Positions 1-11,440 of a DNA stretch of 64,000 nt are shown here, piece after piece. The stretch is from assembly GCF_023278565.1 (NCBI RefSeq), contig NC_064682.1:3286001-3350000 (forward strand). The letters are read 5' to 3'. Each line of letters begins with the position of its first letter. The stretch's first letter is position 1. Below the pieces are notes generated by a model. The model was not told the DNA's origin and searched no databases. It saw only the letters and a list, made by a program, of their open reading frames with translations. The translations under genes were made by a program, and so were the position numbers. The stretch is from Colletotrichum lupini. Lineage: Eukaryota; Ascomycota; Sordariomycetes; Glomerellales; Glomerellaceae.

Positions 1-1448
1 GCGCGCGGCCATATCCAGCGCGGCGTCGACCTCGGCGGCAAGACCCTGGGCCAGAACGTCGTCTTCGAGTACCCAAACGTCCTCTCCTTGTCCAAGCACG
101 TCTACGCCCTCCGCACAGGCGAATCTGTAGATGCCGAAGACGAGATCGAGGTGATGAAGAAGCTCATTGCAAAATACTCTGACTTCTCCGAGCGCACGCC
201 GGGCAACATCACCCCGGAAGGTGAGACCGTCGTCCTCACAGGCGCGACGGGCTCCCTCGGCGCACACCTCCTCGCCCAAGTCGTCCGCCAACCCTACGTG
301 AAGGCAGTGTACTGCTTCGCACGCGCCGCCTCCGCCGAAGAAGCCGAATCCCGCGTCCTCGCCTCCCTAACCCCCAAGGGCCTCAGCCTCTCCGAAGCAG
401 ACAAGGCGAAAGTGCGCTACCTGCCGACGAACCTCGGCCTTCCTGACCTAGGCCTTCCCGCCGACGCCGCCGCCGAGCTCCGCCGGTCCCTGACGACGGT
501 GATCCACTCGGCCTGGGCCGTCAACTTCAACCTTGGCGTCGCGAGCTTCGAGGCGCAGCACATTCGCGGCGTGCACAACCTGCTCAACTTCTGTCTCAGC
601 ACCGAAACGGTCGCACCCGCAAGATTGTTCTTCTGCTCGTCTATCTCGGCGGCGGCGGGCACGCCTATCCCAGCGAGGGTGAAGGAGACGTACGTTGAGA
701 AACTGGAACACGCGCAGAACATGGGCTATGCCCGGTCCAAGGTCGTTACGGAGCACATCGTCAAGGCTGCGGCGACCAAGACGGGTATGACGGCGAGGGT
801 TCTGAGATTGGGTCAGATTGTGGGCGACTCAGAGGGCGGCGTGTGGAATCAGACGGAGGCTATCCCGTTGATGATTCGCAGCGCAAAGGTCATCAAGGTG
901 TTGCCCGCTCTGGAAGAGGTAAGCTTCTACTCTCACTACATGACGAGAGATCATAAGGAATGAATCAAGTGCTAACCAAGAATCTCCTGCAGACCCCCTC
1001 ATGGATGCCAGCCGACAAAATGGCCCTCGCCGTCCTCGAACTCGCGCGCCTCACCGGCCCACGCTGCACGTCCTGCGGCGCACCACCCTCCTCTCCCGAC
1101 GACGCGGACCTAGACCTCGTATATCAGGTCCAGAACCCGCGCCTGTTCCACTGGACCTTCGACTTCCTGCGAGCCCTCCGCGACGCCGGGCTCGAGTTCC
1201 AGATCGTCTCGCAGCGCGAGTGGGTGCGCCGCCTCCGCGAGTCCGACCCGGACCCGGAGCAGAACCCAACGTACAAGCTGTTGGGCTTTTTTGAGGACAA
1301 GTATGACAACGACAGGCCCGGTCGTCAGGGTCTCGTGTTTGAGACGGAGAGGACGGGCCAGAGGAGCGCTGCTGTCGGGGACGGGTGGGATGTTGTTGGG
1401 AGCGGGCTTGTTGAGAGGATGGTGAGGTGGATGGAGACCCAGTGGTGA
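1..1448 (+). CDS. NRPS-like enzyme, C-terminal carrier remnant and thioester reductase domain (5' partial)
   Basis: The open frame runs in from base 1, so the N-terminus (presumably an adenylation domain) lies outside the window. Exons are 1-918 and 993-1448, with a 74-bp intron (GTAAGC...CTGCAG, branch GCTAAC); joining them gives the family sequence LPALEETPSWMPADKMA across the junction. The first roughly 70 visible residues look like the end of a carrier domain and linker. Next is a Rossmann reductase domain: NADP-binding motif VVLTGATGSLGAHLL, SSIS strand, and catalytic Tyr/Lys in YARSKVVTEH. Such terminal reductases release a carrier-bound acyl group by NADPH reduction to an aldehyde or alcohol. 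The C-terminal substrate part (TYKLLGFFEDKY) is intact and ends at TGA 1446-1448. The product is unknown. It could equally be an alpha-aminoadipate-reductase-like paralogue, but the C-terminal sequence fits orphan NRPS-like reductases better. Confidence 0.88.
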
Positions 1449-2037
1449 TGTGTGGGGGGTGATATACCATGTGTGGACTCATTATTGGCGTTTGACATAT
1501 TGTAACAAGGCTTTTGAATTGTAGTGCTGTTTGTCTGGATATCATGACTGTGAGAGAAATTGGAGTTTCTACATTTCGATCAAGTCTGCCCGCGGAGATA
1601 TTAGCACAATTCTGGTTTTCTATGCCATTACAGATCTTACAATGAGGGGTTAATTGAGGTTAGGCATGGAAAGAGTTCGATATTGCAAACTTTACCCCAA
1701 GGAGATGTTCAGGAACGCGGCGGCTGGTCGGCAGCCTTGGGAGTTGTGAGCTGTGACTTTTCGAGACCAGCCGGTGAAGCAAGACACCTTCTCATAAGCG
1801 CAGCCAGTCACAGTAATCCCCTCTCGCAGGAAGGTCTTGGGACGGATTCCCAGCCATTGTGCGCCACGAAGAGCGGCAAGGCGCATGCTACCTTAGGGGA
1901 TTCGGACATCCGAAAGCCACATCACCAACCTTGAAAGATTCAGAGGTCGTCTCCAATTCCCATCTTCTTCTCGACTTTCTCTCTTACGCAGCGTCTTCAC
2001 CCATAGTAACTATTAGATACCGAAAGATCGAAGAGCC
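1449..2037. other. Intergenic spacer and promoter of the 2038 gene
   Basis: There is no coding signal here. The first part is the 3' untranslated region of the reductase gene. The last 80 bases before 2038 are pyrimidine-rich (TTCTTCTCGACTTTCTCTC), as is usual just upstream of fungal start codons. Confidence 0.6.
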
Positions 2038-2883
2038 ATGCATATACCTAGACTCGTAGCCCTAGGCGCAGTCCTCACGACAGCGGTCAAAGCCTTCACC
2101 CCGCTCAATATTACGGCGCTCTCAACCCGCGACGGCTACTCCGTCATCGAATGCTGGCAACTCACCTCCGTCCCCGTCGAAGCCCGCGCGGCTCTCAACT
2201 ACGCCGTCGGCGGCGACCTGACGCGCGCAGAGTGGTCCATCATACAGCCCAGGACGACGGTGGGAGAGGCCTGGGCGCCGGCTGTGCAGTGAGTCCTTCT
2301 TCTTTTTGCATTTCATGCCTCTCTCTGTGTGTGTATGTATGGGAGGGATTTCCTTGTTCATGAGACGACCGAGCTTCATTCTCATCTCTTTGTTTTTGTT
2401 GAGCTACTCTTCGAAATTTGATGGACAAGGAACAAGGAGGACTCGAAAAGTGCGACCTCACGTCAATCTTTTCTCAGTATCGAGAACTCATGACTGACTT
2501 GATCCCCGCCAACCTTGTACAGGCTGACAGTCATCCTCAACGGCCTAATCCGCATCACATCGCCAGCACCGCCAAGGAACGCGTCGCAGGCCACGCCGTC
2601 ACTCTCGCCACCAGGAGGCAGCAGTGGCGACGAAGTATCACCACCTCCGGCGCAGACGACGGCGTACATTCAGCCAGGCACGGTATCCTCGTCGCTCGTC
2701 ATCGCGGCGGACTTGAAGAACGCGAGCGTGCACGCGGGACACTTTACCGAGTTCCCCGGCGACGAGCCGACGGTGCTGGTGCAGGTGCCGTTTGCCGGGA
2801 ACGCGGCGCCGGAGCATGTTGTTCTGGGAGAGGGGCCGTGTGAGAGGGGGAGTTGGGGCGCCGCGATGGGCGGTGGCATCTGA
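2038..2883 (+). CDS. Small secreted cupin-like protein (203 aa)
   Basis: Exons are 2038-2288 and 2523-2883. The 234-bp intron is long for this window, but it keeps frame (…APAVQ|LTVILNGLIRIT) and has a TGACTGAC branch region about 30 bp before the acceptor. The N-terminus is a clear signal peptide (MHIPRLVALGAVLTTAVKA). The body begins ITALSTRDGYSVIECWQL and later has SLVIAADLKN and VLVQVPFAGNAAPEH. From memory this matches a family of secreted fungal proteins with a cupin-like beta-barrel, one copy of which usually has the core YAVQ-FL-GL. Residues roughly 100-135 (SPAPPRNASQATP… onward) are a Pro/Ser-rich loop that looks like an insertion. No metal-binding His cluster of a catalytic cupin is evident, so an enzymatic role is not supported. 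It is likely extracellular, possibly acting at the host or cell-wall surface. Confidence 0.8.
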
Positions 2884-5281
2884 CCGATGACCACATGTAT
2901 TGAAAGAAGGACTTGTATTTTGCTTGTGATAATGGCGCTCACTCGTGTCGTAGAATACTAACAGTTACTACGTATGACCGTGTATGCAGCTTATGATCCG
3001 TCCCGAGGTCTTTTCGGACCAGCGGCACGCCTTCTTGAGATGACTGCCTTAGAGCGGGAGAAGTGAGCGCTATCCCAAGGGACAATGTCATGGCGCGAGG
3101 ATTAGAGGCTCACGTTGGCCGACAATGAGACCGAGACTGGGACAGGTACGCAGAGAATGTGCAGGAAAACGTAATGGCTCAGGAAGCATGATTTTGGCCT
3201 GAGCCTAATATTGGGCACACGAGTGAGGCGACAGGGAAGGGAAGCTCGGATTTGAACTGATTTAGGCTCACGGGTTTTGGGTCCTAGCCTTTGGTGCCTT
3301 GGTGCTTTACTTGGATCGCCGCTTGGTCGTGTTCGTGGACCGTGTGAGTGATGCATTAACGATGGCAAAAAAGTCATCCGAATTTCCCAGGTCTACAGAC
3401 GACGGCGCGGCCGTTCAGTACGTGTGCTCTGCTCACTCGGAATTGTGATCGACTTGGCCATGCCGGGACATCCGCTGTTAGTAAACGAGCGTACGACACG
3501 TTGACATGAACTTAGAGATGATCACTTCGGATAAGGAAATTCACCATTTGTGTGCGTCATGTTTTGTCCCTCTATCGGTGTTCGGGGCACTTTGGCAGTT
3601 TGACTGTCAGATATGGGATTAATCGATCATAGTGCAAGAGTGATGGCGCGGACAGGTGATTTCGTGAAGGTCTTTTGCCTCGGGGACTGGATACAACGGC
3701 ACGGCTGAGACAATAGCAATGGCCGAGGTCCCTTTCCGCGTCGCAAAGTTCGAACACAGTGGTCGTACTCTTGTGCTGCTGTGATGTGACGGGGACTGAC
3801 GGCCAGGCCGTGAATCTGTGCGACTGTGCTATTCAGGGTCGACTGTCGAAGACAGAGGGACACAGCGCGAACATTCTCTTTCTTTTCCGTACGTCCAGCA
3901 GAGAACGCGTGGATGACCGAAGAGCAGACGAAATCACGAAGTGACAGAAATCAAATGCCCAGGCGGCAGCACCAGAACATCGGGATGTGACAAGTACGTG
4001 ACACACGTCTCGCAGGCTGTATCCGTAGCCTCCGACAATCTCGCAGCACGGCACGCACGGGTGATCTCGTGGCATGTTTGGCGTAGTAGCGCAGACTCAC
4101 TGAAGCATTTCCGTAGGGTAACATTGGTGGTCAGCAACCAGAAACGAATTCAATATTCACAGTATAGCCTGTTTAGGAGGATCTCGGCAGTGTACGGGAA
4201 AGGGAGGGGCCTAAAATTCCACGATTTACTCATCTATCCGCACTTTATCCTTCTCTTTCCCGCCCCGCACGGGGAGGATAGGGTGCTGACAGCGATCATC
4301 CCGGTAGTGGTCCACGGGCGTGCTCGATGAGGCATGCGGACCCGGCTGAGAGCCTTGGAGGGGTGGGATCGGGAGAGGGAGGGGAAAGGTTGATCTCATC
4401 GGCGGGGGTCGGATGGGGGTCAGATAGGTCAAGTAGGGCAGACTTCGGACTCTGGAGTTTGCTGGAAGAGCAGGGCCAGTTTCTCTGGAATGTGGAAAAA
4501 GCAACTCACAGCGGGAGGCATCTCGGCAGCCTGTGATAATGGCGTCGTCAATGTCTTTGCGGTGCGCTGGTGACACGCAGCCTTGGCAGCCACACGCTGT
4601 TGGTAATAGTTTGAATCGCCAGAACACACAGCAGCAGCACAGTAGTTAGTGGCAGGCTCAGCAGCAGGAGGATTCACGACAGCCAGTCGGAAATAGAACG
4701 CATGTCTCAAGACGGCAGGGCCAGGCGGCTGCGTAGTTCTGGCTGGCCCGGCCTGGTTCGCGCAAGGCCGTTCAAGCCCAGTCTGGCCAGTCCAGTCCCA
4801 GTCGCAGTGAGCGTGACCTCGTGGTCTCGAGGATCATTACCAGTTCTGGGACTGGTGGCTTCGTGGAGGAAGTGACTGAAGTCTGGATGGGTGTGTGTGG
4901 TCGATCGTAGGTGGCTGTGGTCCCGCGCTGGCGAACCCGTACGGAATTGGAGGGTCGGACGAAGAACGGAATCCAACGACCTGATTCAGATTGTAGGTTT
5001 GGATTTCCTCGTGTGATAATTGGTGCTGACGGGACCGTTTGGAAACTATGCAGTTGGTTAATAAGGTTGGTCGGCATGGATATAGCTTCAACGTGCGGTG
5101 GCTGAGCAAAGCTGCGTGGGTTCACGGAGGACTCATGCGATGCGCTCATTCGCATTATTGAGGCTGGCCTAAAGGCTTCCGTCGCCCTCGTGTGAAGTAT
5201 CTCTTGTAAGCACTTGGTCTCCAGACAGACGAGGATGAGAGCCTGTCGCATCTCAGGCGCGCAAGATAGACGGCAATCTAC

Positions 5282-5324
5282 CCATCCATCCATCAATCGA
5301 TAATGAGATGGGATGGATGGATGG
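5282..5324. repeat. Inverted tetranucleotide repeat (CCAT)n / (GGAT)n
   Basis: Left arm 5282-5294 (CCATCCATCCATC) is the exact reverse complement of right arm 5312-5324, separated by 17 bases. It could form a 13-bp stem. Such an arrangement can arise by inversion within a microsatellite. Confidence 0.85.
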
Positions 5325-6277
5325 ATTCATGTACGCGAGAAGCGAATCGCTGCCCACGGGGTCGGGTATGTACGATGACCGCTGGGTGACCTCCTCCTGG
5401 GTCGGCACGTCAGGTCGCAGCAGGCGGCATACATTCAGGTTGACGCGGTAGGCGATGATTGGGCTGGTGTGAATCAGGGACGATGCGACGGCGTCCAATC
5501 CAAGGGTCAATTGACTCCTGGAGTGGTGTGGTAGCAGAAGCCAAAGATGCGTGTGAGTGATGTGTGAGGGTGTGAGTGAATGCGTGTGTGAATGGAGGAT
5601 GAGTCTGACATGTGAAAAGGAGATCAGGGACTGCCTGTCTCACTCTCAACCACTGAAGCTCAGAGCAGAGCTATCAACTGCGCCGCGAATGACAAGGCCG
5701 CTGAATCCTGCAACGGAAATAGTACCCCCGTCCAATAATTTGAGCCTTGGGTAACGTGGTGAGGGGCCTCTCATCCGTCAAGAGACGCGCTCTCAGAGTC
5801 GAGATCAAGCTGGGAATGAATGACACTTGTGCTAGCTACCGTAGTCTCACACCAGCTTTGCCTCTGCAGCTGCTGCGCGCACTCACTCATGTGACTATTT
5901 CCTTGCCATCCCCATGTTCCTCCTCTGTATGGTTCTGAGCAACGGGCATGTTGTTTTGGCTTGTGATACGTGATCCTCGCGATACCACCTCGTCGTCTCG
6001 TGAAGGCTACATAGTACCAAAGTAAGAGGTGCTCATATTGCCTTTTACGGAGAGACGCATGATGATGGGGGTGGATGAAAGACAATCCTCATAATTCATT
6101 CGTTCATGCTCACTGGCATCGAACTCACTCGCTTTCATTAAGCATTTGGCATTACAACCTTTTACCAAAGAGACCAGCCCTAATCAAGCCCTCCTTCGCA
6201 ATATTCTGCCCCTCCTTCACGAAAATCCCCAGGAAAGCAGAGCCAGCCCAAAAGGAGGGGTGAAGGCGCAACACAGT

Positions 6278-6278
<1 letters not shown>

Positions 6279-6308
<30 letters not shown>
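6279..6308. repeat. (AC)15 microsatellite
   Basis: Fifteen uninterrupted AC units. On the minus strand it yields spurious frames reading Cys-Val repeats. Confidence 0.97.
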
Positions 6309-6310
<2 letters not shown>

Positions 6311-6999
6311 CGTTCGACTCATTCTTCCACTCCGCACACACACCACTTGCTCCGCCAAACTCCATGCCTGGACCTTGCCCGGCGCTCTAGCGACATCGGC
6401 GGTTGCGCGGGAAGAATCCCAGTGAGGGGCCGCCGTGGGAACTCTAGACTTTCTTGACATGGGGGAGAACCTTGCCGCCCTGCACGACCAGCCCACAGCG
6501 TCTCGCCTTGACTCTCTTTTTCAATCGTTCTTGACCGTGAATGCACGCTCATCCAACCCACTCAAAGCCAAGGGAGAGTCAAAACGTCGTACCTGTCACT
6601 GTCAAGAGTGAACGAAGCTAGCGGGTGGACCGAAACGTCAGAAGAAACGAAGCGAGACGTTTTGCTGGTCTGATTAATACAAACAAAACATTCATAGTCG
6701 CGCCAACCGAGGACTGACGCCCAGCTTTTTCAGCTCTCGGCTCTTTCATTGTTCAGTAACAGCGTTCCTCAAAGAAAAAGAGCCGAAGCTCATGCCGGCT
6801 GGGAGTGCCTCGTTCTCAGGTAGAGAAAGGGTACGGTATGCTCACTGACATGACTTGACGAGATTCAAGGCCCGCCATCCCGTTCCCGCCCGTCAATTCA
6901 CGCAGCAAAGTGAAGCTAGAGAAGCAGCGCCGCCGTCCTACTGTTCTAGTCGCCGCGACTTAAACTCTCGGGCTGCTCTCCGGCCGTCTTAAGCTCCCA

Positions 7000-9900
7000 G
7001 GTCGTCTCTTCAATAGTGTGAAAGAGCTAGCCCTCATTCCATCTCCATGAGCCGTCGAACAGCGCATCAAAGGTGGAGTGATATCAACACCACGTCGCCG
7101 GGCCATCCTCGTCTCGAAATGGAGGCTTTTCCGTCAAGCCTTTGAATGCCCTCTTTCAATCACACAAACAAACACGCGTTCAGCACACACTCTTTCAGTG
7201 ACTACAGTTCTCATCTCATCTTCAGTTACTCACTTTTCTCGTATCTTTCATTTGCCCTCAATCTCATCATATCGATTCTCAACTCTGCCCATCTCATCCC
7301 ACACGCGTCCACTCGTGCGTCACCGCTACTCCGACTGGGAGAGGCTTGGGAGGATTTAAGCCCCCTCCTCGGAAGTTGTCGAGCTTTTCCTGCAACAACA
7401 TCAGCGCTTTACGCAATTCAGGCCCTACAACCCTTCTCCTGTGCCAGGGACCCATTCCGCGATCCGCCGCCTCGCATGTGCAGTCTCTCACTTGCACGCA
7501 ACCACGCGCATGAAGCCCATCATAGGTACATAGCAAAACAGACAATAATTGCAGGCCAACTCTATGGTCCTGAGCTGTTCCTCTTACGGATGAAGGCCGA
7601 GTACGGTCTAGAAAAGGGTACCTACACTACACACTACACGAGCCATGACACACAAGCACACACCAGGCGCCCCTCTCAGCCTCTCTGAGTCTTCTCTCCT
7701 TTCACCCAAAAAGAACATTAGCTGCATGAACAGAGAGGCGCCGCAACGCAACTTGAGACGACAACGTGAAAGATCAACGCGAATCCTCTATCCGTAAAGC
7801 GCAACGCCTCCCGCCAGCAGCGGGCGAGAGGGCAAAATTCACTACCACCTGCATGCTGGAAGTGGATATTCTGTGCCTCTGCAAGTCTCTTGTGTTACTG
7901 TTTTGCTTCCCAAGTGCCCACCCACTGTGACTCGCCTCCCCCATCTTTATCATCTCCACCGTGTTGCGTCAAGAGGCCTGGAGGGCAACACAACGCCCAG
8001 AGGTTCTAGACCCAACTCGACTCCAGTCCGTCGCCGGTGGCTCGCCTTTAACGCTGCTTCTTCTAAACCGTCCAAGTTAGCACTTAGGTACCGCTCTCTC
8101 ATCTCATCCCAAAGATGCGGTTTTTATCGCTGGGATTATCTCTTAGCGTGTAGCGCATCGCCGGGCGACTACATCATCGTCTCAAGTTTCGAAACTCTGC
8201 GACACGAAAGGCCCTTTTCCCTTTTCCTTTCCTGTCCTTTGGCCTCTGCCCCTCCCCCTCTTCTCTGTAGTTGGCGTACAGGCTTCTACCCTCCTCGGTT
8301 TTCTCCCGCTCTCTTGTCAAAGGACAAACCTGCGTCTGAAGAAAAGGTCGATCGGGACCTGGTGCCGGTAAAAACTGTGCAAAGGCGCTGCAGACTCGAA
8401 CTTCTTCGGCCGCTGTTCACTTCTAATTCCCGATATATCACCGCGCCACTTTTATCTGCTCATTCATCTTCGATCCGTGTTTCCCTGCCCAGTCCGCTCA
8501 CGCAACTTGTCTCTTACACTTGTGTGGTCTTGAGACATGCATATTGAGACAGCCTTGGGACCTCGGAATCTAGAACTTGGAGCTTCTTGACATCGGCGGC
8601 TTGTCGTCTCATCAACAAGTTACAACCGCCCTTCGCCCACCTGGCCACCTGCTGCACCTGCAGCCTGTCTACTACCCCCCTCCCGTCCCGCAGCAGCACA
8701 CGACTTTGGACTTCACACCCCCCCCCCCCCCTCCTCGTCTGATCTTCTGGCCGCCGGCTTGCCCTGCTGCTCTTCAGACCGTTCAGTAAGGACTCAGTAG
8801 TGTCCCGTACGCGGTCTCTGCATTACCTCCCTCTCATTCTCTCTGCTCCGTTGATCCCAGTACGGCTACTTGTCGCCCTATAAACCTTCCCAGCCATCTA
8901 CAAGAATTACATCCCTCACCCCTTCAACCTGTCTCCGCTGCCAGGCCCAGCACACATTTTCCGACCTTGACAAGACGGGAAAGACATTGGCATTGTTCAA
9001 TCGTCGCAGTGGGCTTCCCGCATTAACCAACTCTTAACAACAAGCACCACCCCTTACCCACCGACGCCAACGAGAAAGACAAAAAAGCCAATCCGTACCG
9101 GGGGATAACCTCGCAGCTCATCCCGGCAGGCATAGCAGCAGCCACATCATCCGCCCACGCATAAACGGCGATCAACCCAACCAAACAACTCCAAGCTTCT
9201 TTCTCGAGGCGGTGTCTGTACCTACATATTTCCATCCCGCGCCCTCCCTCCACCACCCTCTCTCCGGACGACCCCCCTTCTGCCGTCACCCCACGCTGCA
9301 AAGTCCTGGCGGGCAACGAAGAAGAAAGAATATCAACAACAGTCTCAGTATCAGAAGCAAGACTGAGAAGAGAGAGAGGGCTTTGGTCAAACCAGCAGCT
9401 GCCAACGCCGCCCGCCTCCATACACTCCATCGATCGATACATCTCACATCCCCCTCCATTCCTCAGCAAGACATCCCAGGTCCCAGCTGCAGCACCACGA
9501 GACCCCATCGGCGCCTCACCGCAACATCCTGACCCAATCACGGCCCTCTAGCCCGCCCACGACGACAACTCCCCCTGCCACCCTCGACCGGGGTCTATCA
9601 AACCCAGCAGCACCAGGACCTCACGATCACCACACAAAATAGGCCTTGTACCCGTTCTCGATTCGCAATAGTTGCATCGTCCACTTCTGGCCCTGTAAGG
9701 ACCTGCATCTCCCGCCTTTCAAAACAACAACACTTCCCTTCTCCTCCTGTACTGCGTTACCAAAAAGGGCCACGAACAGGGGGCTTTCCACGAGACGAAC
9801 TGTCGAGCCAGTACGCCAACGAGTCCACTCCGACACTTTTGTCGTCAGATCAACAGGAACCTAGAAACGGGGGACCCTCATCGGAGGGGTCTAGGTTTTT

Positions 9901-10468
9901 TTTCTCTCCTTTCGTTTATTGACCGCAACTTCACACACAATCGAACGCTCCGTTCAAATCTCGTACCTCATCTCCGCCTTTTTCTCTCATCATCTCGTCA
10001 ACTGGGGTTTATTTAATACAATAAACATCCTCCCCTCCCCCTTCCCCAGTGTCCCTGGGAGGCCTTTCCGCAAGCGAGATTCATCCCCTCGACTCGACGT
10101 CTTTACCTTCGCAGCTTGAAGCTTGGTTCCTAAAAGCTCGCTGGTCGGCATCGCGTTTCTTCCAATTCGTCACAGAAGTACAATAAGCGCAACCAGCTTC
10201 GCTATCGCATCTCTTCCTTCGCCTGTGCTCGATCAAGTGAGGAGGGAAATCATCCAATGGCTTCATGACGAGGAATTCACTTTCTATCGTTCCGAGTTCT
10301 ATTATACAAAAAACATCATATACACCTTTAGTCACAAAGCATTTTCAAACCCCGCCTGAAGCTTGCGTGAGAGAACATCTACCCGTTCGACTCTTCTCAC
10401 CGGCCAAACGCACAAACGCACAACAACACATATTCCCACATCGATAAAGACAACAAAAACCACACAAC
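7000..10468 (+). promoter_or_regulatory. Pyrimidine-rich upstream region, probable long 5' leader and promoter of the 10469 gene
   Basis: From about 7150 the plus strand becomes strongly C/T-rich with many CTCATCTC-type tracts, and this continues with few breaks to the ATG at 10469. In filamentous fungi such composition marks the neighbourhood of transcription starts and 5' untranslated regions. Several short upstream open reading frames are present, and the longest frame (7873-8547) lacks any family-like sequence. The strand asymmetry points toward the downstream plus-strand gene. I cannot tell whether it is one long leader, a leader with introns, or a separate non-coding transcript. Confidence 0.45.
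8718..8731. repeat. Poly-C run of 14
   Basis: A homopolymer of 14 C inside the pyrimidine-rich leader; length may be a sequencing uncertainty. Confidence 0.9.
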
Positions 10469-11440
10469 ATGTCTCGCCTCTCACCCTTCCCCACCAACAT
10501 GACCTTCCGGACTGAATCCCGCGCCAGCGTCGCCGGCTCCGACGCGACGTACTACACCTGCGCTTACCAAAGCTTCCACGACGTAGAGCTCTACGCCCCG
10601 AGCTCCCCGCCATCAAAGACCCCCGTCCCCGCCCCGACCTCGGCCCCGATCCGAGCCCCGGCGCCGGCCCCTTCACACTACCACCACTTTCCGTCACCGC
10701 ACCCGCAACACCACAAGGACAAGGAACCCGAACCCGCCGAGATGCGCCGTCAAGACTCGGGCTACGAGTCCCTGCCCCCGCGGTCCTCCTTCTCCAACCC
10801 CCGTCGCACATCGACGGCCTCATCCTCCCAGTCCTCCTCCACGCCCGCCGCTGTCCCCCGCTCCCGTGGTCGTCCGACGGTGCGCCGCGCAGCAAAGACG
10901 AGCCCGTACCCGGCGACAACGGCACGTACTAGCGGAAGCAGTCTCTACCACCCCCAACAACGCCCACACGCCCAGCCGCAAGCAACCTTCTTCCATTTCC
11001 CGGCGCATCCAACAGACGTCGAACTCGCCGCCCGTCGGCCCTCGCGCCGCGGCGACGATCTTGAGCTCGACCAGCGCCAGCTCCTCCTCTCCTCGCCCGG
11101 TAGTCACTCCCACCCCCAGCAGCATCAGCGGGACAGCCAAGAATGCACGGAGCTCGCGCCCCCGCTGCCGCCGCAGGCGACGCACTACTGGACCAGCGAC
11201 CGCACGCGGAGGCTCGAGTACGCCGCCATCGACGCCGCGAGGACGGGCGTCAAGGGGTGGATGAAGAGGCATCTTGTTCCGGACTGCTTTGTGCCCAAGG
11301 AGAAGCACGTTGCGTTCGACGACGACACGGGTAGTGTGCGGCGGTACAGGCTCGAACTTGATGAGGACATGCCGTGCGAGAAGGGGTGTGGTGGGCGGAA
11401 GAGGGGTTGGTTTGGGTGGACTCGCTCCAAGACGGCTTGA
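10469..11440 (+). CDS. Conserved fungal protein of unknown function (323 aa)
   Basis: Single open frame, ATG in good context (CACAACATGTC). Residues about 45-165 are low complexity, rich in Pro, Ala, Ser, His and Gln, and likely disordered. A compact, family-like C-terminal block at about 235-305 reads HYWTSDRTRRLEYAAIDAA, then GVKGWMKRHLVPDCFVPKEK and DDTGSVRRYRLELDED, followed by a basic tail with CEKGCGG. I recall this block only as a conserved hypothetical of filamentous ascomycetes. There is no signal peptide or membrane segment. The unusually long pyrimidine-rich upstream region with small upstream frames is the kind of leader seen at developmental regulators, but that is inference. A second in-frame ATG ten codons in (MTFRTES) is an alternative start. 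Confidence 0.72.
   Translation: MSRLSPFPTNMTFRTESRASVAGSDATYYTCAYQSFHDVELYAPSSPPSKTPVPAPTSAPIRAPAPAPSHYHHFPSPHPQHHKDKEPEPAEMRRQDSGYESLPPRSSFSNPRRTSTASSSQSSSTPAAVPRSRGRPTVRRAAKTSPYPATTARTSGSSLYHPQQRPHAQPQATFFHFPAHPTDVELAARRPSRRGDDLELDQRQLLLSSPGSHSHPQQHQRDSQECTELAPPLPPQATHYWTSDRTRRLEYAAIDAARTGVKGWMKRHLVPDCFVPKEKHVAFDDDTGSVRRYRLELDEDMPCEKGCGGRKRGWFGWTRSKTA

Larger units (their letters stand above)
2884..6999. other. Long intergenic region without a convincing gene
   Basis: About 4.1 kb. The open frames here (the longest is on the minus strand at 4772-5296) have no recognisable domain, no family-like motifs and poor codon bias, so I do not call them. It contains a tetranucleotide inverted repeat (5282-5324) and an AC microsatellite (6279-6308). 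It may be distal promoter sequence for the plus-strand gene at 10469. Confidence 0.5.

Noticed and set aside
3240..3300. Sequence resembling a tRNA B-box (GGATTTGAACT) on the minus strand
   Set aside because: Flanking bases do not pair into T-arm or acceptor stems, and no A-box lies at the correct distance.
4772..5296. 174-codon minus-strand frame in the gene-free region
   Set aside because: It has no domain-like segments, no signal peptide and composition like the surrounding non-coding DNA; it also runs over the inverted microsatellite.
6152..6496. Minus-strand frames containing long Cys-Val repeats
   Set aside because: They are translations of the (AC)15 microsatellite, not real proteins.
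7873..8547. 224-codon plus-strand frame
   Set aside because: Pyrimidine-rich DNA lacks stop codons by composition; the peptide is Ser/Pro/Leu/Arg-rich with no family-like motif. It is better explained as leader sequence.
10332..10925. 197-codon minus-strand frame overlapping the start of the 10469 gene
   Set aside because: It is the antisense shadow of the Pro/Ala/Ser-rich coding region (giving Arg/Gly-rich nonsense).
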